From Herbidospora sakaeratensis (GTDB lineage: Bacteria > Actinomycetota > Actinomycetes > Streptosporangiales > Streptosporangiaceae), in NCBI RefSeq assembly GCF_001570525.1, contig NZ_BBXC01000019.1, positions 124,001 through 188,000 of the forward strand: a stretch of DNA of 64,000 nt. Direction: 5' to 3'. Below are positions 18,111 through 26,419 of the stretch, piece after piece (the first letter of the stretch is position 1; each line of letters begins with the position of its first letter). Made by a program: the position numbers and the translations under genes. A model generated the notes under the pieces. It worked only from the letters and a program-made list of their open reading frames with translations. It was not told where the DNA came from and made no database searches.

Positions 18111-18602
18111 CTAGGCGGTGCCCTTGACGCGGGATCCCGGTCCGGGCAGCGCGACGGTCTCGCGGGGGCCGCTCACGTGGTGCCCGTCGGCGCAGCGCAG
18201 CTCCAGCGTGACGGGGGCGCCGCAGTCGCGGTGGGTGACCAGGAGCGACGGGCCCTCGGGGTCGGCCAGGTAGCGGTCGCCCCAGTGGAGCAGCGCGACC
18301 AGGATCGGGAAGAGCTCGCGGCCCTTGTCGGTCAGCCGGTATTCGTCGCGCTGGCGCTGGCCGGGCTCCTGGTAGGGGACCTTGCGCAGGGTGCCCTCTT
18401 CGATGAGCTTGGCCAGCCGGGCGCTCAGCACCTGACGGGGGGCGCCCGTGTTGGCCTGGATGTCGGCGAAGCGGCGCACGCCGCCGAAGGCCTCCCGCAG
18501 CACCAGGAAGGTCCACTTCTCGCCGAGCACCGAGAGGGTGCGTTCGATGGAGCAGTTGTCCAGCCGGAAGGCGCTTCGCGGCGGATCGGTCATGGCACGC
18601 AT
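18111..18602 (-). CDS. HxlR family winged-helix regulator
   Basis: A 163-aa protein. RLDNCSIERTLSVLGEKWTFLVLREAFGGVRRFADIQ and QVLSARLAKLIEEGTL form the HxlR winged helix, including the conserved N-terminal cysteine that in some members senses redox or electrophiles. A C-terminal extension (LRCADGHHVSGPRETVAL) is a common addition. It is divergent from the GNAT gene at 18674; the 71-base gap contains TTGACA at 18639 for the plus strand and is the likely operator region. Confidence 0.9.
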   Translation of the reverse strand: MRAMTDPPRSAFRLDNCSIERTLSVLGEKWTFLVLREAFGGVRRFADIQANTGAPRQVLSARLAKLIEEGTLRKVPYQEPGQRQRDEYRLTDKGRELFPILVALLHWGDRYLADPEGPSLLVTHRDCGAPVTLELRCADGHHVSGPRETVALPGPGSRVKGTA

Positions 18603-18673
18603 CGTAAATCATCACTTCCTCGTTCCATCTGAGTCTACTTGACATACCCAGCTCGGCAAGAAACCCTGAGTCC

Positions 18674-19171
18674 ATGCAGAGAACTCAGGTGGACGTCCGC
18701 CCCGCGGGGCCGGGCGACGCGGACGGGGTGCGGAAGTTCCTGCTCGACCTCTCGCTGCACACGCAGACGCATCGCTTCTTCGCCGGGCTCACCCGGCCGA
18801 CGAACACGCTGATCGGGGCCATGCTGGCCAGGGACGAGCGCCGCGACGCCTTACTCGCCACCGTCGACTCGATGGTGATCGGGCACGCGATGGCGTACCG
18901 GAAGGGCGACGAGGCCGAGATCGCGGTGGTGGTGGCGGACGCCTGGCAGAACCAGGGTGTCGGCTCCCGCTTGATCAGGGAGCTGGTCGCCCGCGGGGTG
19001 GGGATCCGGTGGCTGACCATGGACGTCATGGGGGAGAACCGGCGGGTGCTGGCCATGATCAACAGGGCCTGGCCGGAGGCCGAGATGGCCGTCGAACACG
19101 GGTCGGTTCAGGTCAGAGCGAGCCTCGCATTTGCAGAACAAAGCTCTGTTGGGCCACCATTGACGGTGTGA
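18674..19171 (+). CDS. GNAT family N-acetyltransferase
   Basis: A 165-aa acetyltransferase with the acetyl-CoA loop NQGVGSRLIRELV (Q/RxxGxG/A) at about 95-107 and a preceding AEIAVVVADAWQ strand. The substrate cannot be predicted. Its stop overlaps the start of the TetR gene by four bases (GTGA), so the two are translationally coupled. It is divergent from the HxlR regulator. Confidence 0.85.
   Translation: MQRTQVDVRPAGPGDADGVRKFLLDLSLHTQTHRFFAGLTRPTNTLIGAMLARDERRDALLATVDSMVIGHAMAYRKGDEAEIAVVVADAWQNQGVGSRLIRELVARGVGIRWLTMDVMGENRRVLAMINRAWPEAEMAVEHGSVQVRASLAFAEQSSVGPPLTV
19137..19150 (+). promoter_or_regulatory. inverted repeat, putative TetR operator
   Basis: AACAAAGCTCTGTT is a near-perfect 14-bp palindrome (12 of 14 symmetric) inside the 3' end of the GNAT gene, 17 bases before the GTG of the TetR gene. 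It could be an autoregulatory site. Confidence 0.35.
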
Positions 19172-19755
19172 AGAGCGCGAAGATCGGTCGAGACGGGCGA
19201 ACCAGAATCATGGACGGCGCCCTGCGCCGGTTCAGCCAGGACGGCGTCTCCGCCACCACGCTCGCCAGCCTCCGCGAGGAGAGCGGCGTGAGCGTAGGTA
19301 GTTTCTATCACCATTTCGCCAGCAAAGAGCACGTGTTCGGGGTGCTCTACGCCGAAACGCTGGCGATGTACCAGGAAGCGTTCATCACCCGGCTTCTCGC
19401 CAACGACGACGCCCGCGCCGGCATCGAGGCGATCGTCGCCTTCCACATGGAGTGGTGCGGCGAACACCCCGAGCGGGCCCGGCTGCTGATCAGCGAACGG
19501 CCGCCCCGGCGTGAGGAGCCCGGCGGCGACGAGGTCGCCGAGACGCGGCGGGCCTTCTTCCGCCAGGTCGCCGACTGGTGGAAGCCCCACATGAAGTCGG
19601 GCACGCTCAAGACGGTCCAGTCGACCATGTGTTACGTGTTGTGGCTCGGCCCGGCCCAGGAGATGTGCCGCCTGTGGTTCGCCGGCGCCCACCAGCCGTC
19701 CGACGAGGAGATCCGGTCGCTGGCCGAGGCCGCCTGGGCCAGCCTCAGCGGCTGA
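19168..19755 (+). CDS. TetR/AcrR family transcriptional regulator
   Basis: A 195-aa regulator. The helix-turn-helix is RIMDGALRRFSQDGVSATTLASLREESGVSVGSFYHHFASKEHVF. The C-terminal domain has LAMYQEAFITRLLANDDARAGIEAIVAFHMEW, as in QacR/YcdC-like members. I chose the GTG at 19168 since it overlaps the GNAT stop and gives the usual length; longer upstream frames read through the GNAT gene. The two stop-proximal ends at 19745-19755 overlap a convergent small gene. Confidence 0.9.
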   Translation: MKSAKIGRDGRTRIMDGALRRFSQDGVSATTLASLREESGVSVGSFYHHFASKEHVFGVLYAETLAMYQEAFITRLLANDDARAGIEAIVAFHMEWCGEHPERARLLISERPPRREEPGGDEVAETRRAFFRQVADWWKPHMKSGTLKTVQSTMCYVLWLGPAQEMCRLWFAGAHQPSDEEIRSLAEAAWASLSG

Positions 19756-20032
19756 GCACCCGCCAGGTGCGCTTGTCGAGGGAGATCTCCAGCCGCAGGT
19801 CGTGCCGCTGGCGGCGCATGCCCGGCACCGCGATCGTGCGGTTCACCGCGTAGCGGCCCCGGGCCGGGTAGCCGAAGCCCAGTTCCCCCGGCAGCACCCG
19901 CAGGTCGTCGCGGTTCCCGCAGGCCGGGCACGTCCACGAGACCAGGTCGCGGCCGCGGTTGTAGTCGTGGCAGGCGCCGAAGTAGTCGTCGGGCCGGAAC
20001 CGCGAGCCGCACGCCAGGCACGGTATAAGCAT
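19745..20032 (-). CDS. small zinc-ribbon-like protein
   Basis: A 95-aa soluble protein. CLACGS near residue 5, a lone cysteine in YFGACHDY, and CPACGN near residue 35 suggest one zinc site of CxxC-x(n)-CxxC type. The remainder (RRQRHDLRLEISLDKRTWRVLSR) is basic. No family is recognised. It overlaps the TetR gene by 11 bases tail-to-tail. Confidence 0.6.
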   Translation of the reverse strand: MLIPCLACGSRFRPDDYFGACHDYNRGRDLVSWTCPACGNRDDLRVLPGELGFGYPARGRYAVNRTIAVPGMRRQRHDLRLEISLDKRTWRVLSR

Positions 20033-20107
20033 GGCAAACTCCCCGAAGAGGTTGTCCGGGTCATACGCCCGCCTGCTTGACCGCTGCTTGCAAAGCGCTT
20101 ACGGCGC

Positions 20108-20113
20108 TAGATT
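20108..20113 (+). promoter_or_regulatory. -10 element for a leaderless methyltransferase mRNA
   Basis: TAGATT ends seven bases before the GTG at 20121, the spacing expected if transcription begins at the start codon itself. There is no Shine-Dalgarno sequence upstream. Confidence 0.5.
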
Positions 20114-20120
20114 GCTCTGT

Positions 20121-21560
20121 GTGGACGCACCATCTGACCTGCTCATACGGCTTCGCGATCGATTCCTGGAGATCGGCTACACGATCGACGGCGTACGCGA
20201 GAGGCTCGGCGACACGGCGGCCTCGGCGCTGGCCCGTGAGGAGCTCGTGCCGGCCCTGCGCGCGACGCGTGACGGCGACTCGCTGGGCACCCTGATCCGC
20301 CTGTGGTGGCTGGGGGTGCCGGTCAGCACGGCCGCCGCCGATCTGCCGCTCCAGGAGCTGCTGCGCAGCGGGCTGCTGATCAAGGTGGGCGACACCGTCC
20401 AGGCGAACGTGCACATCCAGCCCTGGGAGACCGGCGGCTACGTGGTGTCCGACCGCAAGGTCCGGCCCGGCGACCCGGCGCTGCGGCGTGACCACGTGGT
20501 CGGGGCGGGCGGGGCGTCGGCGAACCTCGCGCAACTTGTTTCACGTGAATCCGTCGACCGGGCGCTCGACCTCGGGACCGGGTGCGGGGTGCAGGTGCTC
20601 CATCTCGCCGAGCGGGCCCGCGAGATCACCGCGACCGACGTGAACGCCCGCGCGCTGCACCTCGCCCGGCTGAGCTGGGGGTTGTCCGGCGTCGCCGACG
20701 TCGAGACGCGCAAGGGCTCGATGTTCGACCCGGTCGGCGGTGAGCGCTACGACCTCATCGTGTCCAACCCCCCGTTCGTGATCTCCCCGGCCGGGCGGCT
20801 GACCTACCGCGAGACCGGCTACCGGGGCGACGAGTTCTGCCGCGACCTCGTCCGGCTCGCGCCCGCCCATCTGGCCGCCGGTGGCACCTGCCACCTGCTG
20901 GCCAACTGGCTGCACGTGCGCGGCGAAGACTGGCGCGACCGCGTCGGCGGCTGGCTCTCGGCGACCGGCTGCGACGGCTGGGTGGTGCAGCGCGACGTGC
21001 AAGATCCGGCCGAATACGTGGAGTTGTGGCTGCGCGACGCGGCCGAGCAGGGCACCCCGGCCTACCGCGACCGCTACGACGAGTGGCTGGAGTGGTTCGA
21101 GGAGCAGGAGGTCGAGGGCATCGGGTTCGGCTGGATCACCCTCAACGACTCGGGTTCCCTCGATCCGGTCGTACGAATAGAGCAGCTCACCCACCAGGTC
21201 GAGCTCCCCGTGGGGGCCTACGTCGGCAGGGTGCTCGACGCGATCACCACCGCCCACCGGCTGAGCGACGACGACCTGCGCGACGTCGCGCTGACCCTGG
21301 CCGAGGGCGTCATCGAGGAGCGGGTCGGCCCGCCCGGCGCCGACGACCCGTCGGTGATCCGGCTCCGCCAGACCCGGGGCCTGCGCCGGACCGCCGACGT
21401 CGGCACCGTCGAGGCGGCGCTGGCCGGGGTCGTCGACGGCGAGCTGAAGACCGGCCCGCTGCTGGCCGCCATCGGCGAGCTCACCGGCATACCGGGCTTG
21501 GCCGACACCGAGAGCGTGCGCCGTCTGGTGGCCGAGGGGTTCTTCGCAATCGGGCGTTGA
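20121..21560 (+). CDS. class I SAM-dependent methyltransferase with DUF7059-type N-terminus
   Basis: A 479-aa protein. Residues 1-140 are a helical/winged N-terminal domain (DAPSDLLIRLRDRFLEIGYTIDGVRERLG). Residues of about 140-320 are a Rossmann methyltransferase with motif I ALDLGTGCGVQVL, acidic TATDVNARAL and catalytic SNPPFV, which is the NPP(F/Y) signature of amino-methylating enzymes such as PrmC and HemK. Residues of about 325-479 are an accessory C-terminal domain. The likely target is a protein glutamine or a nucleobase; which one is unknown. A parS-like site lies inside the gene. Confidence 0.88.
   Translation: MDAPSDLLIRLRDRFLEIGYTIDGVRERLGDTAASALAREELVPALRATRDGDSLGTLIRLWWLGVPVSTAAADLPLQELLRSGLLIKVGDTVQANVHIQPWETGGYVVSDRKVRPGDPALRRDHVVGAGGASANLAQLVSRESVDRALDLGTGCGVQVLHLAERAREITATDVNARALHLARLSWGLSGVADVETRKGSMFDPVGGERYDLIVSNPPFVISPAGRLTYRETGYRGDEFCRDLVRLAPAHLAAGGTCHLLANWLHVRGEDWRDRVGGWLSATGCDGWVVQRDVQDPAEYVELWLRDAAEQGTPAYRDRYDEWLEWFEEQEVEGIGFGWITLNDSGSLDPVVRIEQLTHQVELPVGAYVGRVLDAITTAHRLSDDDLRDVALTLAEGVIEERVGPPGADDPSVIRLRQTRGLRRTADVGTVEAALAGVVDGELKTGPLLAAIGELTGIPGLADTESVRRLVAEGFFAIGR
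20538..20551 (+). promoter_or_regulatory. parS-like centromere site (ParB binding)
   Basis: GTTTCACGTGAATC differs from the bacterial parS core GTTTCACGTGAAAC at one position of 14. In Streptomyces and relatives parS sites cluster around oriC, many of them inside genes, as here. Confidence 0.6.
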
Positions 21561-21593
21561 TCGATCGTCAAGCGCCGCGTAAGAGAGTGAAAC

Positions 21594-21765
21594 CGGGCGG
21601 GGAACCCGGGGGTAGGGACCCCGCCCGGCCCGGCCGGTCGTTTTCAGAGAGGCGGCTGGCGATCACCCGAGGCGCACCGTGTGGATCCCACCGGGCCCCC
21701 TAACGCGCCGGGTGAGAGCGGCGACCGGCCGGGCGCGTCCACGTTCTACGCGAGAGGAAACCCCA
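21594..21765 (+). other. strongly structured intergenic RNA-like element
   Basis: A perfect 10-bp stem CCGGGCGGGG (21594-21603) with CCCCGCCCGG (21620-21629) is followed by CACCCG (21665) pairing with CGGGTG (21709), then GAGAGCGGCGACCGGCCGGG, ending GAGAGGAAA at 21753-21761. The first hairpin could terminate the methyltransferase transcript. The later part looks like a riboswitch-type leader, but no plus-strand gene follows; a minus-strand regulator gene ends at 21806. Confidence 0.4.
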
Positions 21766-21805
21766 GGTGATCAATCACGTCCGGATGACCAGGCTCGATG
21801 ACGAA

Positions 21806-24742
21806 CTAGGTCTCGACGCGATCGGCGAGCAACTTCCGGACGTCGTCCGCCTCGGCCGAACCGAGCCGGATGAAAAGGTCGAGGGCCTTCTCTAGCGCGT
21901 CGCGGCTGCGCGTGCGGCTGCCGAGCCCGCGCAGCGCCTTGCCCAGCGCGGTCAGCGACTGGGCCTCCCCGTAGGGATGGGTGATCTCCCGGCTGACCTG
22001 GAGGGCCTGCTCGGCGTGCCGGGCGGCCTCCTGGAAACGTTCGGCCTTGGTGAGGGTGGTGGCGAGCCGGTTGCAGACGCGCTGCTCCCAGACCTTCTGG
22101 TTGCTGGCGCGGAAGAACTCCAGGCATTCGGCGTGGTGGACGACGGCCTCGTTCAGGCGGCCGACGTACGACAACACCACGCCCAGGTGGTAGCGGGCCC
22201 TGGCCACGCCGGGGCCGCTGCCGATCTCGCCGAAGATCTGCAGACCCTGCTCCGAGACGGCGACCGCGTCGGCGGCCCGGCCGAGCAGCAGCAGGTCGCG
22301 GGCCGAGTAGCTGAGCACCAGCGCCTCGCCGGCCAGGTTGCCCAGTTCGCGGTAGACCTTGGCGGCCCGGCCGAACCAGTCGAGCGCCTCCGGGTGCCTG
22401 CCGAGCCGGCCGGTCACCACGCCGAGCGCGTTGTAGGTCTCGCCGAGCAGCGCGTGGTCGCCGGTGCGTTCGGCGATCTCCAGCGAGTCGCGGAACTCCT
22501 GGTCGGCCTCGGCCAGCCGGTTCACCCCGAACAACATCCGGCCGCGCACGTAGCGGGCGCGCAGCCGGGCCGGGTCGCCGCCGGCCTCGATCAGGGCGCG
22601 GGTGCGCAGGTCGAACTCGCGGGCGAACGCGCCGGCCTCCAGCAGCGGTTCCATCGCGACCAGCAGGTCGGCGGCCGCGGGCACGTCGGCGCGCTCCTCA
22701 GCGACCTGCCCGAGCAGGGCGAACAGGTCGTCGGCCTCGGCGGCCAGCCACGCCACCGACTCGTCGGCCGACCCGAACGTGTGCCCCCGGACGCCGATGA
22801 CCGTGAGGTTGTCGGCGACCTTGCTGCCCTCGTACGCCAGCCGGTGGGCCGCGCGGGCCGAGCCGAGGTAGAAGCCGAGCAGCCGGCGCAGCGCCTCGCG
22901 GCGGGCCTCGGGGGTCTCGGCGTCCTCGGCCTGGCGGCGGGCGAACAGGCGCAGCAGGTCGTGGAAGCGGTAGCGGCCCGGCGCGGGCGCTTCGAGCAGG
23001 CTGACGTCGACCATCGACTCCAGCACGTCCTCGGTCTCCACCGGGTTCAGGTCGAGCACGGCCGCCGCGGCCGGGGTCGAGATGTCGGTGCCGTTGGGCA
23101 GCGACAACAACCGGAACGCGCGGGCCTGGCGCGGGTCGAGCTGGCCGTATCCGAGGGCGAAGGTGGCCGAGACGGCCAGGTTGCCGATCTTCAGTTCGTC
23201 GAGGCGGCGTCGTTCGTCGGCCAGCCGGGGGACCAGCGAGGCGACCGTCCACGACGGGCGGGAGGCCAGCCGGGCGGCCACGATCCGGACCGCCAGCGGC
23301 AGGAACCCGCAGGCGGCGACCACGTCCATGGCGGCGGCGCGTTCGGCGGCGACGCGTTCGGCCCCGGCGACGGCCGAGAACAGGGTCAGCGCCTCGTCGG
23401 GCTCCATCACGTCGAGGTCGAGCAGCTTCGCGGCCGGGAGGTCGGCCAGTTTGCCCCGGCTGGTGATGAGCGCGGCGCAGCCCGGTGCGCCCGGCAGCAG
23501 GTGCTCGACCTGGTCGGCGTCGCGCGCGTTGTCGAGCAGCACCAGCATGCGCCGGTCGCCCAGCAGCGAGCGGAACAGCGCGGCGCGGTCGGCCAGGCCG
23601 TCGGGGATGACGTCGACCGGGATGCCGAGCGCACGCAGGAACGCCGCCAGCGCGGTCTCCGGCGACGTCGGTTCGCGGCCGTATCCGCGCAGGTCGGCGT
23701 AGAGCTGGCCATCGGGGAAGGTGTCGTGCAGCAGGTGGGCGACGTGCACGGCCAGGGTGGTCTTGCCGACGCCGCCGATGCCGCAGATGGCCGCTATGGG
23801 CACGCCGTCGGTCGCGCCCAGCTGGTTGAGCAGCCGGTTCACCAGGGCCTTGCGGCCGGTGAAGTCGGTCACGGCGGCCGGGAGCTGCGCGGGTTTCGGC
23901 ATCTCGACGACGGGCTGGGGTTCGGCCGGCTCGTCCGGCGGGAGCCGTACAGAAGCCTGCTGTTTCACGAAGCTCAGCGTCGGGTCGGCGGCCAGCACAC
24001 GACGGTGCAGGTCGGTCAGTTCCGCGCCCGGGTCGATGCCGAGTTCCTCGATGAGGGCGTTGCGGGTGTCGGTGAAGACGTTGAGCGCCTCGGCCTGCCG
24101 ACCGCAGCGGTAGTAGGCGAGCATGAGCTGGGCGCGCAGCCGCTCGCGCAGCGGATGGTCGGCGGTCAGCACCATCAGCTCGGAGATGACCTCGGCGTGC
24201 CGGCCGAGGGCGAGGTCGAGCTCCATCAGCGTCTCGACGGCGGAGATGCGGCGTTCGAGCAGCCGTTCGCGCTGCGACTCGGCGTAGGGGCCGACGGCGC
24301 CGGCGAGCGGTTCGCCGCTCCACCAGGCGAGGGCCTCGCGTAACGTCTCGGCGGCCCGGTCGAGCTCGCCCGCCTTGCGGGCCGACTCGCACGCGTGCGC
24401 CGCCTTCTCGAACCGGGCCAGGTCGAAGGCGTCGTCGGGCAGCCGGAGCGCGTAGCCCTTGCCGACCGAGGTGAGCAACTGCGGTGGTGTACGGGGAGAA
24501 CGATCGGGCTCCAGCGCCGTGCGCAACCGGGAGACGTAGGTGCGCAGCGCGCCCAGCGCTCGGGGCGGCGCCTCCTCACCCCAGACGGCGTCGATGAGCT
24601 CGTTGGGGGTGACCGCGCGGCCCTCGCGCAGCAGCAGCATCGCCAGGATGGACCGCTGGAGCGGAGTGCCGAGATCGAGCTCGGCGTCGTCTCGCCAGGC
24701 TCTGACGGGTCCAAGTACCGCGAAGCGCAGCTGACCACTCAT
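21806..24742 (-). CDS. AfsR/SARP-type STAND transcriptional regulator
   Basis: A 978-aa protein in four parts. Residues of about 1-95 are an OmpR-type winged helix (LRFAVLGPVRAWRDDAELDL; LIDAVWGEEAPPRALGALRTYVSRLR). Residues of about 100-250 are the bacterial transcriptional activator (BTAD) domain. Residues of about 280-600 are an NB-ARC ATPase with Walker A GIGGVGKTTLAVHVA, MLVLLDNARDADQ and a PLAVRIVAARL lid. Residues of about 640-978 are TPR-like helices. This is the AfsR/DnrI family that activates secondary-metabolite genes. It starts on ATG at 24742 behind AGAGGG. It is divergent from a small secreted protein; no biosynthetic cluster is adjacent. Confidence 0.95.
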   Translation of the reverse strand: MSGQLRFAVLGPVRAWRDDAELDLGTPLQRSILAMLLLREGRAVTPNELIDAVWGEEAPPRALGALRTYVSRLRTALEPDRSPRTPPQLLTSVGKGYALRLPDDAFDLARFEKAAHACESARKAGELDRAAETLREALAWWSGEPLAGAVGPYAESQRERLLERRISAVETLMELDLALGRHAEVISELMVLTADHPLRERLRAQLMLAYYRCGRQAEALNVFTDTRNALIEELGIDPGAELTDLHRRVLAADPTLSFVKQQASVRLPPDEPAEPQPVVEMPKPAQLPAAVTDFTGRKALVNRLLNQLGATDGVPIAAICGIGGVGKTTLAVHVAHLLHDTFPDGQLYADLRGYGREPTSPETALAAFLRALGIPVDVIPDGLADRAALFRSLLGDRRMLVLLDNARDADQVEHLLPGAPGCAALITSRGKLADLPAAKLLDLDVMEPDEALTLFSAVAGAERVAAERAAAMDVVAACGFLPLAVRIVAARLASRPSWTVASLVPRLADERRRLDELKIGNLAVSATFALGYGQLDPRQARAFRLLSLPNGTDISTPAAAAVLDLNPVETEDVLESMVDVSLLEAPAPGRYRFHDLLRLFARRQAEDAETPEARREALRRLLGFYLGSARAAHRLAYEGSKVADNLTVIGVRGHTFGSADESVAWLAAEADDLFALLGQVAEERADVPAAADLLVAMEPLLEAGAFAREFDLRTRALIEAGGDPARLRARYVRGRMLFGVNRLAEADQEFRDSLEIAERTGDHALLGETYNALGVVTGRLGRHPEALDWFGRAAKVYRELGNLAGEALVLSYSARDLLLLGRAADAVAVSEQGLQIFGEIGSGPGVARARYHLGVVLSYVGRLNEAVVHHAECLEFFRASNQKVWEQRVCNRLATTLTKAERFQEAARHAEQALQVSREITHPYGEAQSLTALGKALRGLGSRTRSRDALEKALDLFIRLGSAEADDVRKLLADRVET

Positions 24743-24812
24743 CAGGAGCCCTCTTCGTACCAATCGGAAGTTTCGCTCGAATGATACGACGTCAGGCCGC
24801 TCGCAATGAGGT

Positions 24813-24884
24813 CTCAAGGACGGTGAAAGTCCCGTGCAGGCAGGGCGACCTATCAATGAGGCGTACCCGGAAACGGGGTCGTCC
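24813..24884 (+). promoter_or_regulatory. structured 5' leader of the secreted-protein gene
   Basis: GGACGGTGAAAGTCC forms a hairpin. Downstream, GGGCGACC pairs with GGTCGTCC (7 of 8) around an inner CCCG-GAAA-CGGG tetraloop hairpin. The whole lies about 20-90 bases before the ATG at 24905. The TGAAAGTCC motif recalls loops in several structured RNAs, but it matches no class that I can name. Confidence 0.35.
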
Positions 24885-24904
24885 TCAAAACCCTGGAGTA
24901 TCCA

Positions 24905-25420
24905 ATGCGCATCCGCAACGTGCTCGGCGTCGTCGCCACCGCCACCGCCCTCACCATCGGCATGGGCGCGGTGGCCTCCGCCGCCAACGCCGCCCCCCTC
25001 TCGTCGAACGACTGGGACTACGACGACGACTGGGGCTACTACTACAGCCAGAACGGCAAGGCCAAGGCCAAGGGCTGGATCGACGTCGAGTACGACCACG
25101 AGGAGTCGAACACCGTCCGCATCGGCGGCAAGCTCTTCGACCGCGACTACCGGACCGAGCACCAGGGCGGCAAGTGCGGCTACGTCGCCTTCCGCTACGT
25201 CTCCTGGGACGACGAGGAGGACGACTGGTCCTCCAGCTACAAGACCTACAAGCAGTGCGGCACCGACGGCTGGAAGAACATCAAGTTCACCCGCCACGAC
25301 GTGGCCCAGGTCGAGGTGAAGGTCTGCCAGGTCGGCCTGCACCACAACTTCGCGACCAAGTGCGGCTCCTGGCACGAGATCTACAACGCGTGGGACGACG
25401 AGTTCGGCTACACCATCTGA
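24905..25420 (+). CDS. secreted acidic/aromatic protein of unknown function
   Basis: A 171-aa protein with a clear signal peptide (MRIRNVLGVVATATALTIGM through ASAANAA, about 29 aa). The mature part is rich in Asp, Tyr and Trp (DWDYDDDWGYYY) and has four cysteines that could form two disulfides. It contains beta-strand-like sequence and resembles small secreted actinobacterial proteins of about 150 aa. The ATG follows CTGGAG. It is divergent from the SARP-type regulator, which may control it. Confidence 0.8.
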   Translation: MRIRNVLGVVATATALTIGMGAVASAANAAPLSSNDWDYDDDWGYYYSQNGKAKAKGWIDVEYDHEESNTVRIGGKLFDRDYRTEHQGGKCGYVAFRYVSWDDEEDDWSSSYKTYKQCGTDGWKNIKFTRHDVAQVEVKVCQVGLHHNFATKCGSWHEIYNAWDDEFGYTI

Positions 25421-25548
25421 TCTTCCACCGATCCATATAGATAGGGGACAATCGCTGCAAAGCGACTGGTGACACGTCACTTGGACAGCACTTCCGCAGC
25501 AACGTAAGACGACAGCGGCCGGTGCGGGCGATGGTCACCCGGACACGC

Positions 25549-25582
25549 AGCGGCCCGCCCTCCGGCATGGGGGCGGGCCGCT
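25549..25582. terminator. bidirectional hairpin terminator
   Basis: A perfect 12-bp inverted repeat AGCGGCCCGCCC/GGGCGGGCCGCT with a 10-base loop lies between the secreted-protein gene (plus) and the GNAT gene (minus), which converge. The plus side continues CGTTCCGTTTCG, so the U-tract is weak. Confidence 0.7.
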
Positions 25583-25612
25583 CGTTCCGTTTCGGCTCGA
25601 AGTAATGGCTGG

Positions 25613-26257
25613 TCAGGCGGCGTGCGCGTAATCAAGACGCGCTTGGATCCGTTCTCGTACCGCCGGCCATTCAGAGCGCAGGATCGAGTAATACGCCGTA
25701 TCTCGGACCGTGTTGTCGGCGCCTCGGCTGTCCGCTCGCCGCACACCGTCGAGGTGTGCGCCGAGGGCCTCGATGGCGGCCCGGGATCGGTTGTTGCGTA
25801 CGTCTGCCTTGAGAGTTATCCGGTGGACCTGCCACGTCTCGAACGCGTGGGAGAGCAAGAGATACTTGGCCTCCCGGTTCACACCCGTGCCCTGGGCGGA
25901 GGCGCCCAGCCAGGTGTAACCGATGTCCGCGACCGACGGGACCTCGCCCACCACGCCTTTGGCGCCCGGCGGCCAGGGCATGGGGCCCTGCCAGTACTCC
26001 AGGTGCATCAGACGGGTGGCACCGACCACGCGGTCGGTGTGCAGCCACCGGATGGCGAAGGGCATCGTGCGGCCCTCCGCCTGCTCAGCCAGAGCGGCCT
26101 CGACGTACGAGACCATCTCCTCCCGGCCTGCGGGAACGCGAGTAAACGAGTACGTCGCGCGGTCCTCGCTCGCCGCGGCGACCAGGTCGTCGACGACCGC
26201 GAGGGTGAGCGGTTCCAGGCGCACGAAGCGCCCGGACAGGGTGACAAAAGCGGGCAT
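25613..26257 (-). CDS. GNAT family N-acetyltransferase, RimJ/RimL-like
   Basis: A 214-aa protein. The N-terminal LSGRFVRLEPLTLAVVDDLV, central DIGYTWLGASAQGTGVNREAKYLLL (acetyl-CoA loop QGTGVN) and HRITLKADVRNNRSRAAIEALGAHLDGVRR are characteristic of the RimJ/RimL/YjcK group that acetylates protein N-termini or small amines. I start at ATG 26257 (MPAFVTLSGRF), the family's usual beginning; upstream in-frame codons would add an unrelated basic peptide. The 162 bases before it contain nothing else I can identify. Confidence 0.87.
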   Translation of the reverse strand: MPAFVTLSGRFVRLEPLTLAVVDDLVAAASEDRATYSFTRVPAGREEMVSYVEAALAEQAEGRTMPFAIRWLHTDRVVGATRLMHLEYWQGPMPWPPGAKGVVGEVPSVADIGYTWLGASAQGTGVNREAKYLLLSHAFETWQVHRITLKADVRNNRSRAAIEALGAHLDGVRRADSRGADNTVRDTAYYSILRSEWPAVRERIQARLDYAHAA

Positions 26258-26419
26258 GAGCACATGATGGGGTCTGGACGACATGTCTGGTGCCAAATGA
26301 CACACGACATCTTGTGGAACCCCAGGTTGAGCGCCCACCATAGCCATAAAACCGCAGGTCAGAGGTGTTTCTTTACGGCTTCGCCACGGTCGCCGAGGGT
26401 AAAGATTCGACAAAGATCG

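Noticed and set aside
21594-21765. c-di-AMP (ydaO-yuaA) riboswitch
   Set aside because: Only short fragments fit. The conserved GACAGCTxACCTCGTAGGC-like core is absent and no gene follows.
21766-21894. 42-codon plus-strand frame following the structured element
   Set aside because: It overlaps the 3' end of the SARP regulator gene antisense and has no recognisable sequence.
22602-24392. Long frames antisense to or in other frames of the SARP regulator
   Set aside because: These are products of high GC content. They show Arg/Pro/Gly-rich low complexity and no family match.
24813-24884. Group II intron domain V or cobalamin riboswitch
   Set aside because: The TGAAAGTCC loop is suggestive, but the rest of either consensus cannot be aligned.
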